A stretch of 64,000 nucleotides of DNA from a virus, in the IMG/VR virus record IMGVR_UViG_3300032282_004151, positions 1 to 64,000 of that record. One strand, written 5' to 3'. The position numbers and the translations under genes were made by a program. The notes under the pieces were generated by a model, which worked only from the letters and a program-made list of their open reading frames with translations, did not search any database and was not told the DNA's origin. This document shows, piece after piece, positions 6,829-13,115 of this stretch. Every line of letters begins with the position of its first letter. Position 1 is the stretch's first letter.

Positions 6829-7878
6829 ATGAGCGACAAATTAACCATAACAGTAGAAGTTGATCAGACTTTGCTGAATGCTCTTGAGCCATTCGACTAT
6901 AAGTTTGATGGCACAAGTACATTTGATCTTCCAAACTTTGATGCGCCCAAGCGAGATGGATCTTGGGCAATTGGATTGATTGTTGGTCCTTCTGGAACGG
7001 GCAAGAGCCAACTGCTCAAGAAGCATTATGGCATCACGCCAGACCCGACTTGGGATGGCAAGAAGGGAATCGCCAGCCAAGTGCCGTATCAAAAGTTAGG
7101 TGCCGTGGGTCTTAATAGTGTACCGTCTTGGTGCCGCCCATATCATGTATTGAGTAATGGAGAACAATTTCGAGCAAGAATGGCAGCAATGCTCGATACC
7201 AATACATCATTTGATGAGTTCACCTCTGTGGTTGATCGCACAATTGCCAAGAGTTGTTCTCATGCTCTACAGCGTCAAATCCGTAACGATAAACTGACTG
7301 GTGTTGTATTTGCAACCTGTCACTATGACATCACAGAATGGCTTCAGCCAGATTGGGTGTTTGATACTCTTACATCGTCTTTGACGGTGGGGAGGTCGCT
7401 TTGGCGACGCCCCGATGTTCATCTTTCCATCGAACGATGTGACAAAGGATGGTGGTCAGTTTTTAAGAAGCATCATTATCTAAGTGATGACCTTAACAAG
7501 TCCTCTCGCTGTTATCTTGCAAAGTGGAATGGCAATCCAGTTGGCTTTGTGTCTGTGTTGCCTATGCCAAGTGGTACTCTGAAGAATGCTTGGCGTGAGC
7601 ATCGTGTAGTTGTATTCCCAGACTATCAAGGCGTAGGCATTGGAGTGCGTTTGAGTGACGCAATTGCTCAAATGTATGTTGATGAAGGCAAGCGTTACTA
7701 TAGCAAAACTGCACATCCACGCATGGGTGAATATAGAAACAGATCAAAACTGTGGAAGCCTACCGTTAAGAATATGAAAACTCGGCAGGACTATAAGGCA
7801 GGACATGATAGAAAATATAGTAGCATGGCACACGCTGACAGACTTTGCTACAGCCACGAATATATCAATAAATCTTGA
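6829..7878 (+). CDS. ABC-type ATPase fused to GNAT acetyltransferase domain
   Basis: 349 residues. The N-terminal half is an ABC-type ATPase: Walker A GPSGTGKSQ (residues about 54-62), a signature-like LSNGEQFRARMA, a Walker B with switch SFDEFTSVVDR, and an H-loop VFATCHYDI. The C-terminal part, from about residue 200, is GNAT-like, with the acetyl-CoA loop VVVFPDYQGVGIGVRLSD. The order matches the known bacterial/phage group 'ABC ATPase fused to predicted acetyltransferase'. No membrane part, so not a transporter. Substrate unknown; RNA or protein acetylation is conceivable. ATG at 6829 is chosen from the promoter position rather than the in-frame ATG at 6790. Confidence 0.85.
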   Translation: MSDKLTITVEVDQTLLNALEPFDYKFDGTSTFDLPNFDAPKRDGSWAIGLIVGPSGTGKSQLLKKHYGITPDPTWDGKKGIASQVPYQKLGAVGLNSVPSWCRPYHVLSNGEQFRARMAAMLDTNTSFDEFTSVVDRTIAKSCSHALQRQIRNDKLTGVVFATCHYDITEWLQPDWVFDTLTSSLTVGRSLWRRPDVHLSIERCDKGWWSVFKKHHYLSDDLNKSSRCYLAKWNGNPVGFVSVLPMPSGTLKNAWREHRVVVFPDYQGVGIGVRLSDAIAQMYVDEGKRYYSKTAHPRMGEYRNRSKLWKPTVKNMKTRQDYKAGHDRKYSSMAHADRLCYSHEYINKS

Positions 7879-7910
7879 CAGTTGCGCCAAACTATGGAAG
7901 CATATCATCT

Positions 7911-8117
7911 ATGAATAAAGATATTCCAACGTCTCCATTCTCATCGGAAGATGATGAGACAGAACCAAATCAACTTATTAGCACAGGAATGTCGCTAAAG
8001 GATTATTATGCAGGCCAAGCATTGAATGGTTTTCTATCAAACGGCGCATCTATTGATAATGCCGTGCATTGGAGCTGGCTTACCGCAGAAAAGATGATGA
8101 ACAAACGACAATATTAA
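7911..8117 (+). CDS. conserved small phage protein, 68 aa
   Basis: The core GMSLKDYYAGQALNGFL...A..WSWLTAEKMM resembles a short phage/prophage family (SLRDYFA...AL) of unknown function. ATG 7911 gives a natural start; the ORF extends upstream to 7875 inside the previous gene. Confidence 0.6.
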   Translation: MNKDIPTSPFSSEDDETEPNQLISTGMSLKDYYAGQALNGFLSNGASIDNAVHWSWLTAEKMMNKRQY

Positions 8118-8130
8118 ATATAATAACTTT

Positions 8131-8283
8131 ATGAACAAGTATAAAATGATAGCTCATGTAACAATATTCAGCATAGCCCTTATGTCGGTCATATTTGGCA
8201 CCGTAACATCCAATACATGGCAGGTTATTGCAGGCTTTTGGATGATGATGTATGTGGTAGAAAAGACAGAGCGAACCCTCTGA
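8131..8283 (+). CDS. small membrane protein, 50 aa
   Basis: Two hydrophobic stretches (AHVTIFSIALMSVIFGTV and WQVIAGFWMMMYVV) in 50 residues, with a charged end (EKTERTL). Stop at 8281-8283, two bases before the ATG of the next membrane protein; the two may work together. No family recognised. Confidence 0.5.
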   Translation: MNKYKMIAHVTIFSIALMSVIFGTVTSNTWQVIAGFWMMMYVVEKTERTL

Positions 8284-8285
8284 AT

Positions 8286-8489
8286 ATGATAGCACTATGC
8301 ATCGAAGTTATAATCATGCTGACAGCATTTGCTACAGCATTTTTTTCATTTTTCAAGGACTATGATGTTTTATTTTATATATCATGCTTTGTTGTATTGT
8401 TCATCGCGTTCTATCGACATCATCAAACGATGAAAATCATAGAGCGCGAACAATATAAAAACAATATATACGACGACAACAAAAAGTAA
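8286..8489 (+). CDS. small membrane protein, 67 aa
   Basis: Two transmembrane segments (IALCIEVIIMLTAFATAFF and VLFYISCFVVLFIAFY) and a polar tail ending YKNNIYDDNKK. ATG 8286 follows the previous stop by two bases. Function unknown. Confidence 0.5.
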   Translation: MIALCIEVIIMLTAFATAFFSFFKDYDVLFYISCFVVLFIAFYRHHQTMKIIEREQYKNNIYDDNKK

Positions 8490-8529
8490 GATTATATATA
8501 TTATAGAACAATATAAACATTAACATATT

Positions 8530-8937
8530 ATGAGTACAAAGAAAACAACAAGTAAGAAGGCAGTCAAGAAGAACACCGCCGCTAAAAAGAATACAAAAAA
8601 GGCTAAAGCAAAGAAAGTTGAAAATGTAGTAGTAGATCAACCTATTGCAGTAGAACCCGCCGCTACATCTACAGAGAATAGTAACAATACTACGTTAACA
8701 TATCCTCAGAACGATGCTACAGAAACAACCGTATCTTCATACACAACAAATGAAGATGTTAATGTATATAACAATGTTCAAGCAGATAACGTTAATACTA
8801 ACGTCAACAATGAAGTTGTACGTGAAAACGCATCATATGATGATGTAAACTTGAACAATCAAAAAGACAATACTCTTATGTATATAGGCATTGGAATTGG
8901 AATAGCCGCGTTTCTTTGGGTGCTATTCTTTCTATAA
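8530..8937 (+). CDS. tail-anchored basic protein, 135 aa
   Basis: Lys/Ala-rich N-terminus (TKKTTSKKAVKKNTAAKKNTKKAKAKK in shorter repeats, residues 3-29), a long Asn/Thr/Val-rich disordered middle, and a C-terminal transmembrane helix (IGIGIGIAAFLWVLFFL). The histone-tail-like N-terminus could bind DNA or RNA, giving a membrane-tethered nucleic-acid binder; this is inference from composition alone. Confidence 0.5.
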   Translation: MSTKKTTSKKAVKKNTAAKKNTKKAKAKKVENVVVDQPIAVEPAATSTENSNNTTLTYPQNDATETTVSSYTTNEDVNVYNNVQADNVNTNVNNEVVRENASYDDVNLNNQKDNTLMYIGIGIGIAAFLWVLFFL

Positions 8938-8971
8938 GAATATATATAGTATATATTAAAGGGTTATATAT

Positions 8972-9190
8972 ATGAAAGGTAAAGCTAAAAAAGCCGTTGT
9001 TGATAATGAAGCAACGGCTATTTTTTATGGTAAAGAAAAAGATGCAGATATAGAGCAGCCATCATCTATTGTATCAAGCAACGCATCAATTCTTAATAAA
9101 AATACAATATACATATATAAGGATGGATCATCTGCACGAGTATGTTATGACGGCAAAGATCCTAATTATGTGACAATAAGAATAAGCTGA
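8972..9190 (+). CDS. hypothetical protein, 72 aa
   Basis: MKGKAKKAVVDNEATAIFYG..., a polar middle, then a beta-rich end (TIYIYKDGSSARVCYDGKD). A weak GGGTTATATAT stretch precedes the ATG. No domain recognised. Confidence 0.45.
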   Translation: MKGKAKKAVVDNEATAIFYGKEKDADIEQPSSIVSSNASILNKNTIYIYKDGSSARVCYDGKDPNYVTIRIS

Positions 9191-9235
9191 TATATATGCC
9201 TATTATTAAATAAAAGTAATATAAAACTTAAACGT

Positions 9236-9424
9236 ATGAGAAACGACGAAATGATATATAGAGAAGTTAATGCTAATAACAACAATAACTTTGTTATGCT
9301 GTATCAAATGATGAATGAATATAACTCGTTAAATAATGAGCAAAAAAAGAAGTATATGAATTTACTGACAGGTTGGCTTATGAAAGAAAAAGATATACTA
9401 AATCTGAATATCAATAAACAATAA
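9236..9424 (+). CDS. hypothetical protein, 62 aa
   Basis: Asn-rich, helical protein (MRNDEMIYREVNANNNNNF...). No motif recognised. It ends just before a 346-bp stretch without genes. Confidence 0.45.
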   Translation: MRNDEMIYREVNANNNNNFVMLYQMMNEYNSLNNEQKKKYMNLLTGWLMKEKDILNLNINKQ

Positions 9425-9770
9425 AGAAGGGTGGGTGTATACCCCCATATATATGTAAATCATATATATACAAAAATGTGGTATGATATGGGGCATAATG
9501 GAGTAAGATGGTAGAGAAGAGATAATAACATAGGATATAGTAGGATACTATAAAATATAAATCATATATAACATAATAAGTAAAGCTTAGATAGTATCTA
9601 GGTAGAATAGATAGATAAACCCACGCCGCCTCTGTCAATCAAAAAATTTCTTATCCAATTTTTATATATATTGACAACGAATTTTAGGTACCCCCATAGT
9701 ATATTTGTCAAGCAAAAAATAGTATCACAAAGTTCTTGACCATCTGATATATCTATGTACTATGTACGTC
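9425..9770 (+). other. AT-rich intergenic region with repeat copy 3 and promoter
   Basis: No credible gene. The left part has a small GGGTGTATACCCC hairpin and short direct repeats of the ATAGTA/GATAGATA type. At 9681-9695 lies the third AATTTAGGTACCCC-like copy (ATTTTAGGTACCCCC), ten bases after a TTGACA (9671-9676). The right end holds the promoter of the next gene. Confidence 0.5.
9736..9763 (+). promoter_or_regulatory. leaderless-type sigma70 promoter
   Basis: TTGACC, 16 bp, TACTAT; ATG 9771 follows 7 nt later. Confidence 0.55.
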
Positions 9771-10136
9771 ATGGCTACTATCAATAAGACCAATAACGCT
9801 AAGAAGAACACTAACAAATCTCCTGTAGGCACTATGCCGAAGGACAAGATCACGCGCTATAAGCTGCATGGTAATTTTAGTGCAGAGCGAGGTAAGTTTG
9901 TGTCTAGAAACACAAAGAAGGTGGCGCAAAGCATTCGTATGATTAGTACATATAGAATGTTTGCTCATGGTGTAACAACTAATGTTGTACCATCTCAGTT
10001 AAAGCAGGTTGCTCATTACTTTCTGACTCCTATGAGTCGTGCAGATAGTGACAATGCCAAGGATCGTAAGGGTCTTGAAGTTGCCGCAGTAGATAATACT
10101 GCTGCTATTGATAACACATCTGACGCTGCTGAATAA
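9771..10136 (+). CDS. basic hypothetical protein, 121 aa
   Basis: Lys/Asn/Arg-rich (MATINKTNNAKKNTNKSP..., ERGKFVSRNTKKVAQSIRMI) with an Ala/Asp-rich tail. Possibly nucleic-acid binding by charge; no family recognised. ATG 9771 fits the promoter spacing better than the in-frame ATG at 9762. Confidence 0.55.
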   Translation: MATINKTNNAKKNTNKSPVGTMPKDKITRYKLHGNFSAERGKFVSRNTKKVAQSIRMISTYRMFAHGVTTNVVPSQLKQVAHYFLTPMSRADSDNAKDRKGLEVAAVDNTAAIDNTSDAAE

Positions 10137-10143
10137 GATATAT

Positions 10144-10317
10144 ATGATTATTATCATTACTGTATTAGCAATTCTATTGGCGGCAATTGTTATTGTTGCT
10201 GTTAAAGAAGCATCTAAAGATAAGATTATTCAGACCAAGTGTGGGTGTGGCAAGTCAGTTAGTGGATATTGTGATGGTAGTCATAATAACACAGCTGAAA
10301 AAACTGAAGAAAACTAG
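10144..10317 (+). CDS. membrane-anchored CDGSH iron-sulfur-like protein, 57 aa
   Basis: An N-terminal transmembrane helix (residues 2-21, IIIITVLAILLAAIVIVAV) is followed by a basic linker and CGCGKSVSGYCDGSH. CDGSH domains bind a 2Fe-2S cluster with three Cys and one His: C-x-C-(x2)-S/T-(x3)-P-x-C-D-G-S/A/T-H. Here every ligand is present, but the stretch between Ser and CDGSH is one residue shorter and lacks the Pro. The layout of one N-terminal helix plus one CDGSH motif is like mitoNEET, though much smaller. Role would be redox or cluster transfer at the membrane. The in-frame ATG at 10108 lies inside the previous gene. Confidence 0.65.
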   Translation: MIIIITVLAILLAAIVIVAVKEASKDKIIQTKCGCGKSVSGYCDGSHNNTAEKTEEN

Positions 10318-10333
10318 CTATAACTAAAAATAT

Positions 10334-10350
10334 AAATTTAGGTACTAGGG
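10334..10350 (+). repeat. dispersed repeat, partial copy 4 (AATTTAGGTACTAGGG)
   Basis: Shares AATTTAGGTAC with the other copies but diverges after it; located between the CDGSH gene and a terminator. A weaker copy (ATATTTAGGTAG) follows at about 10393. Confidence 0.45.
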
Positions 10351-10354
10351 TATG

Positions 10355-10384
10355 AAAGCACGCTGATACATAGCGTGCTTTTTT
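10355..10384 (+). terminator. Rho-independent terminator
   Basis: Stem AAAGCACGCT / AGCGTGCTTT with a 7-base loop, followed by TTTTG. It closes the unit ending with the CDGSH gene. Confidence 0.85.
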
Positions 10385-10434
10385 GTTATATAAATATTTA
10401 GGTAGTTGTGCCCAACCCACCTAAAAATTATACA

Positions 10435-10460
10435 TTTCATATACTTATTGGTATATGAAA
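10435..10460 (+). promoter_or_regulatory. hairpin over the GIY-YIG gene start
   Basis: Perfect 10-bp inverted repeat TTTCATATAC / GTATATGAAA with a 6-base loop; the 3' arm contains the first ATG (10455) of the endonuclease gene. In T4 the I-TevI gene start is likewise held in a stem-loop on early transcripts. Confidence 0.6.
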
Positions 10461-11066
10461 CTAATAATGGAAAATAATAAACTTGACATAATTGGCGCAA
10501 ATGCCTGTGGAATATATGGGTTCCTATTTCCAGATAATAAATGGTTGGTGGGATATAGCAGTAAAATGTCTGTAAGACTCGGTAGATACTTCTCAGAGGA
10601 AAGACTTAATTCCAAATTTAAAGATGGATTGTCTAAATACGGATGGGCGCAAATAAAGATATTTGTATTGGAAGAATGTGAAGACAATAAATCAATATTA
10701 CTTGAAAGAGAAAAGTATTGGTCTGAAAAATTGAATTCATTCAATGACGGATATAATGTAGTGGCGTGCGGCTGTGACAGTTTCATAACAGGACGCGAAG
10801 GAGGTAAATTACAAACTACTGTATATAATGAAGAGTTCAAAGACAGAGTAAGTGAAGGGATGAGAAAGCATCACGCCAACAAAAAGGCCAATGGACCTAA
10901 AAAATATAAAAATTGGAAGAAACTTTATATTTCCGCCAAACAAATAAATCCTAGTATATACCTACCAGAAAATTTAGGTACCCTACCTACTGATACAGAG
11001 TTTGGTATTGAATGGAACAAGTTAAGTAAGTGGAATAGAAAAAGAGTAGCCAAAAAAATAATTTAG
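10455..11066 (+). CDS. GIY-YIG homing endonuclease
   Basis: 203 residues. The GIY-YIG core is read as GIYGFL (residues 19-24), LVGYS (31-35) for the second part of the motif, Arg41/Arg44, and LLEREKYW (82-89) with the catalytic Glu, ending SFNDGYNV. The C-terminal 90 residues are basic and probably bind DNA. Such free-standing enzymes cut related phage genomes and spread their own gene. The first ATG is inside a hairpin; a second ATG at 10467 may be used instead. Copy 5 of the GGTACCC repeat lies within the reading frame (about 10970), and the TAG stop is inside copy 6. Confidence 0.82.
   Translation: MKLIMENNKLDIIGANACGIYGFLFPDNKWLVGYSSKMSVRLGRYFSEERLNSKFKDGLSKYGWAQIKIFVLEECEDNKSILLEREKYWSEKLNSFNDGYNVVACGCDSFITGREGGKLQTTVYNEEFKDRVSEGMRKHHANKKANGPKKYKNWKKLYISAKQINPSIYLPENLGTLPTDTEFGIEWNKLSKWNRKRVAKKII
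10970..10986 (+). repeat. dispersed repeat AATTTAGGTACCC, copy 5, inside a coding frame
   Basis: Lies in frame within the endonuclease gene, where it reads ENLGTLP, so the motif is tolerated in coding sequence. Confidence 0.55.
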
Positions 11067-11075
11067 GTACCCCCC
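11060..11075 (+). repeat. dispersed repeat AATTTAGGTACCCC, copy 6
   Basis: Overlaps the end of the endonuclease gene and gives its stop codon (TAG 11064-11066); followed by a C-rich run. Confidence 0.6.
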
Positions 11076-11094
11076 TACCCCCACTTCTTATATA

Positions 11095-11122
11095 TTGACA
11101 AACTAGCTATATAGTGTATGTT
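11095..11122 (+). promoter_or_regulatory. sigma70-like promoter of ssb
   Basis: TTGACA, 16 bp, TATGTT. Unlike most promoters in the window it has a leader of about 40 nt before ATG 11171. Confidence 0.65.
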
Positions 11123-11170
11123 GGTACCTGACAAAGCTAATAAAGGCTAAAGTCTATAACAATAAACAAT

Positions 11171-11557
11171 ATGCTAAACGTAGTAACAATGGTAGGTAAT
11201 GTGGTTTCGGACCCCACAAATAGATCAACAGGCACAGGCAAGAATGTAAGTACACTTCGCCTTGCTGTTAATAATCCACTCAATGATAAGGAAGTTCTCT
11301 TTATCAATGTGGATACATGGGAAAAGCAAGCTGAGTTTGTCAGCAAGTATGTTAAGAAGGGCAACATGGTAAGTGTTGTTGGCCGTCTTAAGCAGGATGA
11401 ATGGGAGAAGGATGGTGTTAAGCGCACCTCATATGCCATCATCGCAGAGCGTGTCAACTTTGTTGGCAGCAAGAAGAAGGAAGATAAAGCGCCTGATGCT
11501 CAAAGTGATGAGTTTGATGACGCCGCCTTCGCCGCCGCCGCTGGCATAAAGAGTTGA
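11171..11557 (+). CDS. ssb: single-stranded DNA-binding protein SSB
   Basis: 128 residues. Bacterial-type OB-fold: MLNVVTMVGNVVSDP (residues 1-15), LRLAVNN, FINVDTWEKQAEFVSKYVKKGNMVSVVGRL with the usual W/F contacts, then an Asp-rich tail. The tail ends DEFDDAAFAAAAGIKS and lacks the terminal DxIPF tip by which bacterial SSBs recruit partners, although DEFDDAAF may stand in for it. It coats single-stranded DNA in phage replication. Own promoter upstream, strong terminator downstream. Confidence 0.9.
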   Translation: MLNVVTMVGNVVSDPTNRSTGTGKNVSTLRLAVNNPLNDKEVLFINVDTWEKQAEFVSKYVKKGNMVSVVGRLKQDEWEKDGVKRTSYAIIAERVNFVGSKKKEDKAPDAQSDEFDDAAFAAAAGIKS

Positions 11558-11580
11558 TAATCAAGTAGTTACAAAAGCAC

Positions 11581-11610
11581 AAAAACCCCCAATTTCTTGG
11601 GGGTTTTTTA
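11581..11610 (+). terminator. Rho-independent terminator after ssb
   Basis: Stem AAAAACCCCC / GGGGGTTTTTT with loop AATTTCTT; A-run on one side and T-run on the other. Confidence 0.88.
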
Positions 11611-11790
11611 CAACTTTTTTACATTTACAATTTTTTTACATTTACAACTTTTTTACAATTTACTTTTCTTTATTGAGCATATGCGCATACACGCATATTC
11701 TAAACTGTTGAATATCAAGCACTTACAAAAGTTGCAAGTTGTTGAGCTTCAAGCACTTGCGTAATTGTAAAAATTTGCCTAGCAGCATTT
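11602..11790. repeat. direct repeats downstream of ssb
   Basis: Three near-tandem units of the type ACAACTTTTTTACATTTACAA (11608-11660), then repeated TCAAGCACTTACAAAAG-like units near 11717 and 11750, with a related unit near 11561. No gene. Iteron-like in look; origin or binding-site function is a guess. Confidence 0.4.
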
Positions 11791-11796
11791 TTAAGC

Positions 11797-11825
11797 TTGA
11801 TTTTTTTAATAAAATGTGCTATACT
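11797..11825 (+). promoter_or_regulatory. near-consensus sigma70 promoter facing a non-coding region
   Basis: TTGATT, 17 bp, TATACT. No + strand gene follows for about 1 kb; a transcript from here would be antisense to RNA element A. Confidence 0.6.
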
Positions 11826-11867
11826 ATTTGAGTCAGGGGGAGTCAAATTTTTGGGGGCACTTGAAGC

Positions 11868-11960
11868 AATCTGCCCAGGCGTCGGTCCCCTACCCATCGG
11901 CCACCCTCGCGGGACTCACCGTAGTTCGGTTTTTCGGATCTCTGTCCTACTTCCACCGTG
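11868..11960 (-). ncRNA. structured RNA element A (homologous to element B)
   Basis: Read on the minus strand, a -10-like TAGAAT (plus 11966-11971, with the extended TGC before it) is followed by GATTGCACGGTGGAAGTAGG. A conserved 3' block ACCGACGCCTGGGCAGATT follows about 60 nt later. Element B (12656-12738) shares the promoter, the 5' block and the 3' block; between them the sequences differ, but small hairpins (GGA/TCC, CCG/CGG) occupy matching places. A start at GTG would give a 37-aa frame, but the reading frames of A and B do not correspond, so an RNA is more likely than a peptide. No known family recognised. Confidence 0.5.
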
Positions 11961-11992
11961 CAATCATTCTAGCAGAATGAGTTTAAAATGAA

Positions 11993-12022
11993 AGCTCAAC
12001 GAATTTTGTAACTCGTTGAGCT
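11993..12022. other. 11-bp hairpin between element A and the minus-strand gene
   Basis: AAGCTCAACGA / TCGTTGAGCTT with a short loop. No T-run on either side strong enough to call a terminator. Confidence 0.5.
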
Positions 12023-12033
12023 TGAACTACGGA

Positions 12034-12057
12034 CCAAAAAACCCCTTAGTAGGGGTT
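12034..12057 (-). terminator. terminator overlapping the stop codon of the minus-strand gene
   Basis: On the minus strand, AACCCCT / AGGGGTT with a 4-base loop, followed by TTTTTTGG. The TAA stop (plus 12046-12048) lies in the stem-loop. Confidence 0.8.
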
Positions 12058-12579
12058 GTTTCGGGCGATCTCGCGCTCAACTTCGGCGTCCGTCGGAAGG
12101 ACGACGTTGACCTTCGCCACGTTCTCCAGCGCCGTGTAGACGCGGGAACCGTCGGCCAAACGCAGCCCGATGCGGTAGGCACCGTGCCGAAAGCCGTCCG
12201 CCCCAAACCAAAAGACCTCGCCAACCGTGCCCTTGGCGATCTTGCGACCCTTCACAACCTTGACCTCGTCGTTGATGCGAACGGCGGCGGCGAGACGGTT
12301 CAGGCGATTGCGCGCAGCCTCGCGCACGTTGGCGTTGTTGGCGTACCAAGCCCGAGCCTTGGCTCGAACCTCGTCCGTAGCGTCGGCGCGGTGATACTTG
12401 CTGGGCGCGTAGGCGCGGGTCGTGCCGTCGTTGATCTCGCGCACGCAGCCCTGCTCCTCGTCCCATACGATGGCGTAGAAGTCGGAGTCGTCGTGATAGT
12501 TCGCCTCGCGAAGGCCGAGGACGCAGCCGTAGAAGTCGCGTTCGTGGTCGAGTTTCTTGGTGATGGTGGTGGTTTCCAT
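12046..12579 (-). CDS. GC-rich phage protein with KOW/SH3-like C-terminal segment, 177 aa
   Basis: Starts METTTITKKLDHERDF at plus 12579, nine bases after its own -10 box; the frame runs on upstream to 12741, but that part is promoter and RNA element. The N-terminal half has a helical Arg/Ala/Asn-rich region (VRAKARAWYANNANVREAARN). The C-terminal VKVVKGRKIAKGTVGEVFWFG...YRIGLRLADGSRVYTALENV looks like a KOW/SH3-type barrel common in phage hypotheticals. It is the only protein gene on the minus strand for a long way and much richer in G+C than the phage average, which suggests separate acquisition. Confidence 0.68.
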   Translation of the reverse strand: METTTITKKLDHERDFYGCVLGLREANYHDDSDFYAIVWDEEQGCVREINDGTTRAYAPSKYHRADATDEVRAKARAWYANNANVREAARNRLNRLAAAVRINDEVKVVKGRKIAKGTVGEVFWFGADGFRHGAYRIGLRLADGSRVYTALENVAKVNVVLPTDAEVEREIARNNPY

Positions 12580-12588
12580 AGTGCTGAT

Positions 12589-12617
12589 AGATTGAACACT
12601 TTTTATTGAAATGTCGA
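12589..12617 (-). promoter_or_regulatory. leaderless-type promoter on minus strand
   Basis: Minus strand: TCGACA, 17 bp, CAATCT; ATG (plus 12579) follows 9 nt later. Confidence 0.7.
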
Positions 12618-12655
12618 GAAAAATCGTGTTGAGATTTAATCTCGGTACTTTTTTA

Positions 12656-12738
12656 AATCCGCGTAGGAGTCGGTGCCCGACTCTAGGAGGCTGATCTCCG
12701 CATCTCGGCTTTTCGGGTTCTCCCGTACTTCCACCGTA
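12656..12738 (-). ncRNA. structured RNA element B (homologous to element A)
   Basis: Minus strand: extended -10 TGCTAGACT (TAGACT at plus 12744-12749), then GATTGTACGGTGGAAGTACGG, hairpin CGGG-AGAA-CCCG, hairpin CCG-AGATG-CGG, a GCCTCC box, a strong hairpin GAGTCGG-GCA-CCGACTC, and the 3' block shared with element A. It lies upstream of, and in the same direction as, the minus-strand gene, whose own promoter follows about 40 nt later. It could be an independent small RNA or a leader. The GCCTCC box resembles the anti-Shine-Dalgarno end of 16S rRNA, possibly by chance. Confidence 0.5.
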
Positions 12739-12813
12739 CAATCAGTCTAGCATATCCTCATAGAAATACCAGCAAAATCGTTAGAAAAAGTGCAGGCCAA
12801 ATCATCTTTTTTC

Positions 12814-12842
12814 TGGACTTTCTTTAATTCTTCAACCATAAT
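12814..12842 (+). promoter_or_regulatory. leaderless-type promoter
   Basis: TGGACT, 17 bp, CATAAT; ATG 12852 follows 9 nt later. Diverges from element B. Confidence 0.75.
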
Positions 12843-12851
12843 GTTCGAACA

Positions 12852-13109
12852 ATGAAGATCATTCCTATCTACTGCTCCTATTCCTTTGAGTGGAAAGGCA
12901 ATCATGGCAGCACCGAAGAAAGCCGCCTGATGAAGGTTGGCACCACCGATGTTCCCAAGGATTGGCACGGCATTGCCATTAAAAGCCACAATACTGGCAA
13001 AGTTCTGCTTTTCGACCCTGTGGAAGATCCCGGTGAAAATGGTTATGATGGTGAGTTTATGATTTATTCCCACAACGACAAATACTTTGTGCAAATCTGG
13101 AACTACTAA
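12852..13109 (+). CDS. hypothetical protein, 85 aa
   Basis: MKIIPIYCSYSFEWKGNHG... with a beta-rich middle (GIAIKSHNTGKVLLFDPVEDP). No domain recognised. First gene of the early + strand block; the next small gene starts seven bases after its stop. Confidence 0.6.
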   Translation: MKIIPIYCSYSFEWKGNHGSTEESRLMKVGTTDVPKDWHGIAIKSHNTGKVLLFDPVEDPGENGYDGEFMIYSHNDKYFVQIWNY

Positions 13110-13115
13110 TAACTT

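Noticed and set aside
11868-11958. 37-codon GTG frame on the minus strand through element A, and a similar one through B
   Set aside because: The two frames shift relative to the conserved blocks, so the shared sequence does not encode a shared peptide.
11868-11960. Resemblance of GGAAGTAGG in element A to the glutamine riboswitch core
   Set aside because: The closing stem and the other conserved blocks of that riboswitch are missing.
12016-12609. Open frame on + strand of 197 codons
   Set aside because: Shadow of the minus-strand gene 12046-12579, which has a promoter, a terminator and a protein-like sequence.
12656-12738. Resemblance of element B to a guide or tracr RNA (GAGTCGG/CCGACTC hairpin)
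   Set aside because: Only one short hairpin matches, there is no Cas gene and no CRISPR repeat in the window.
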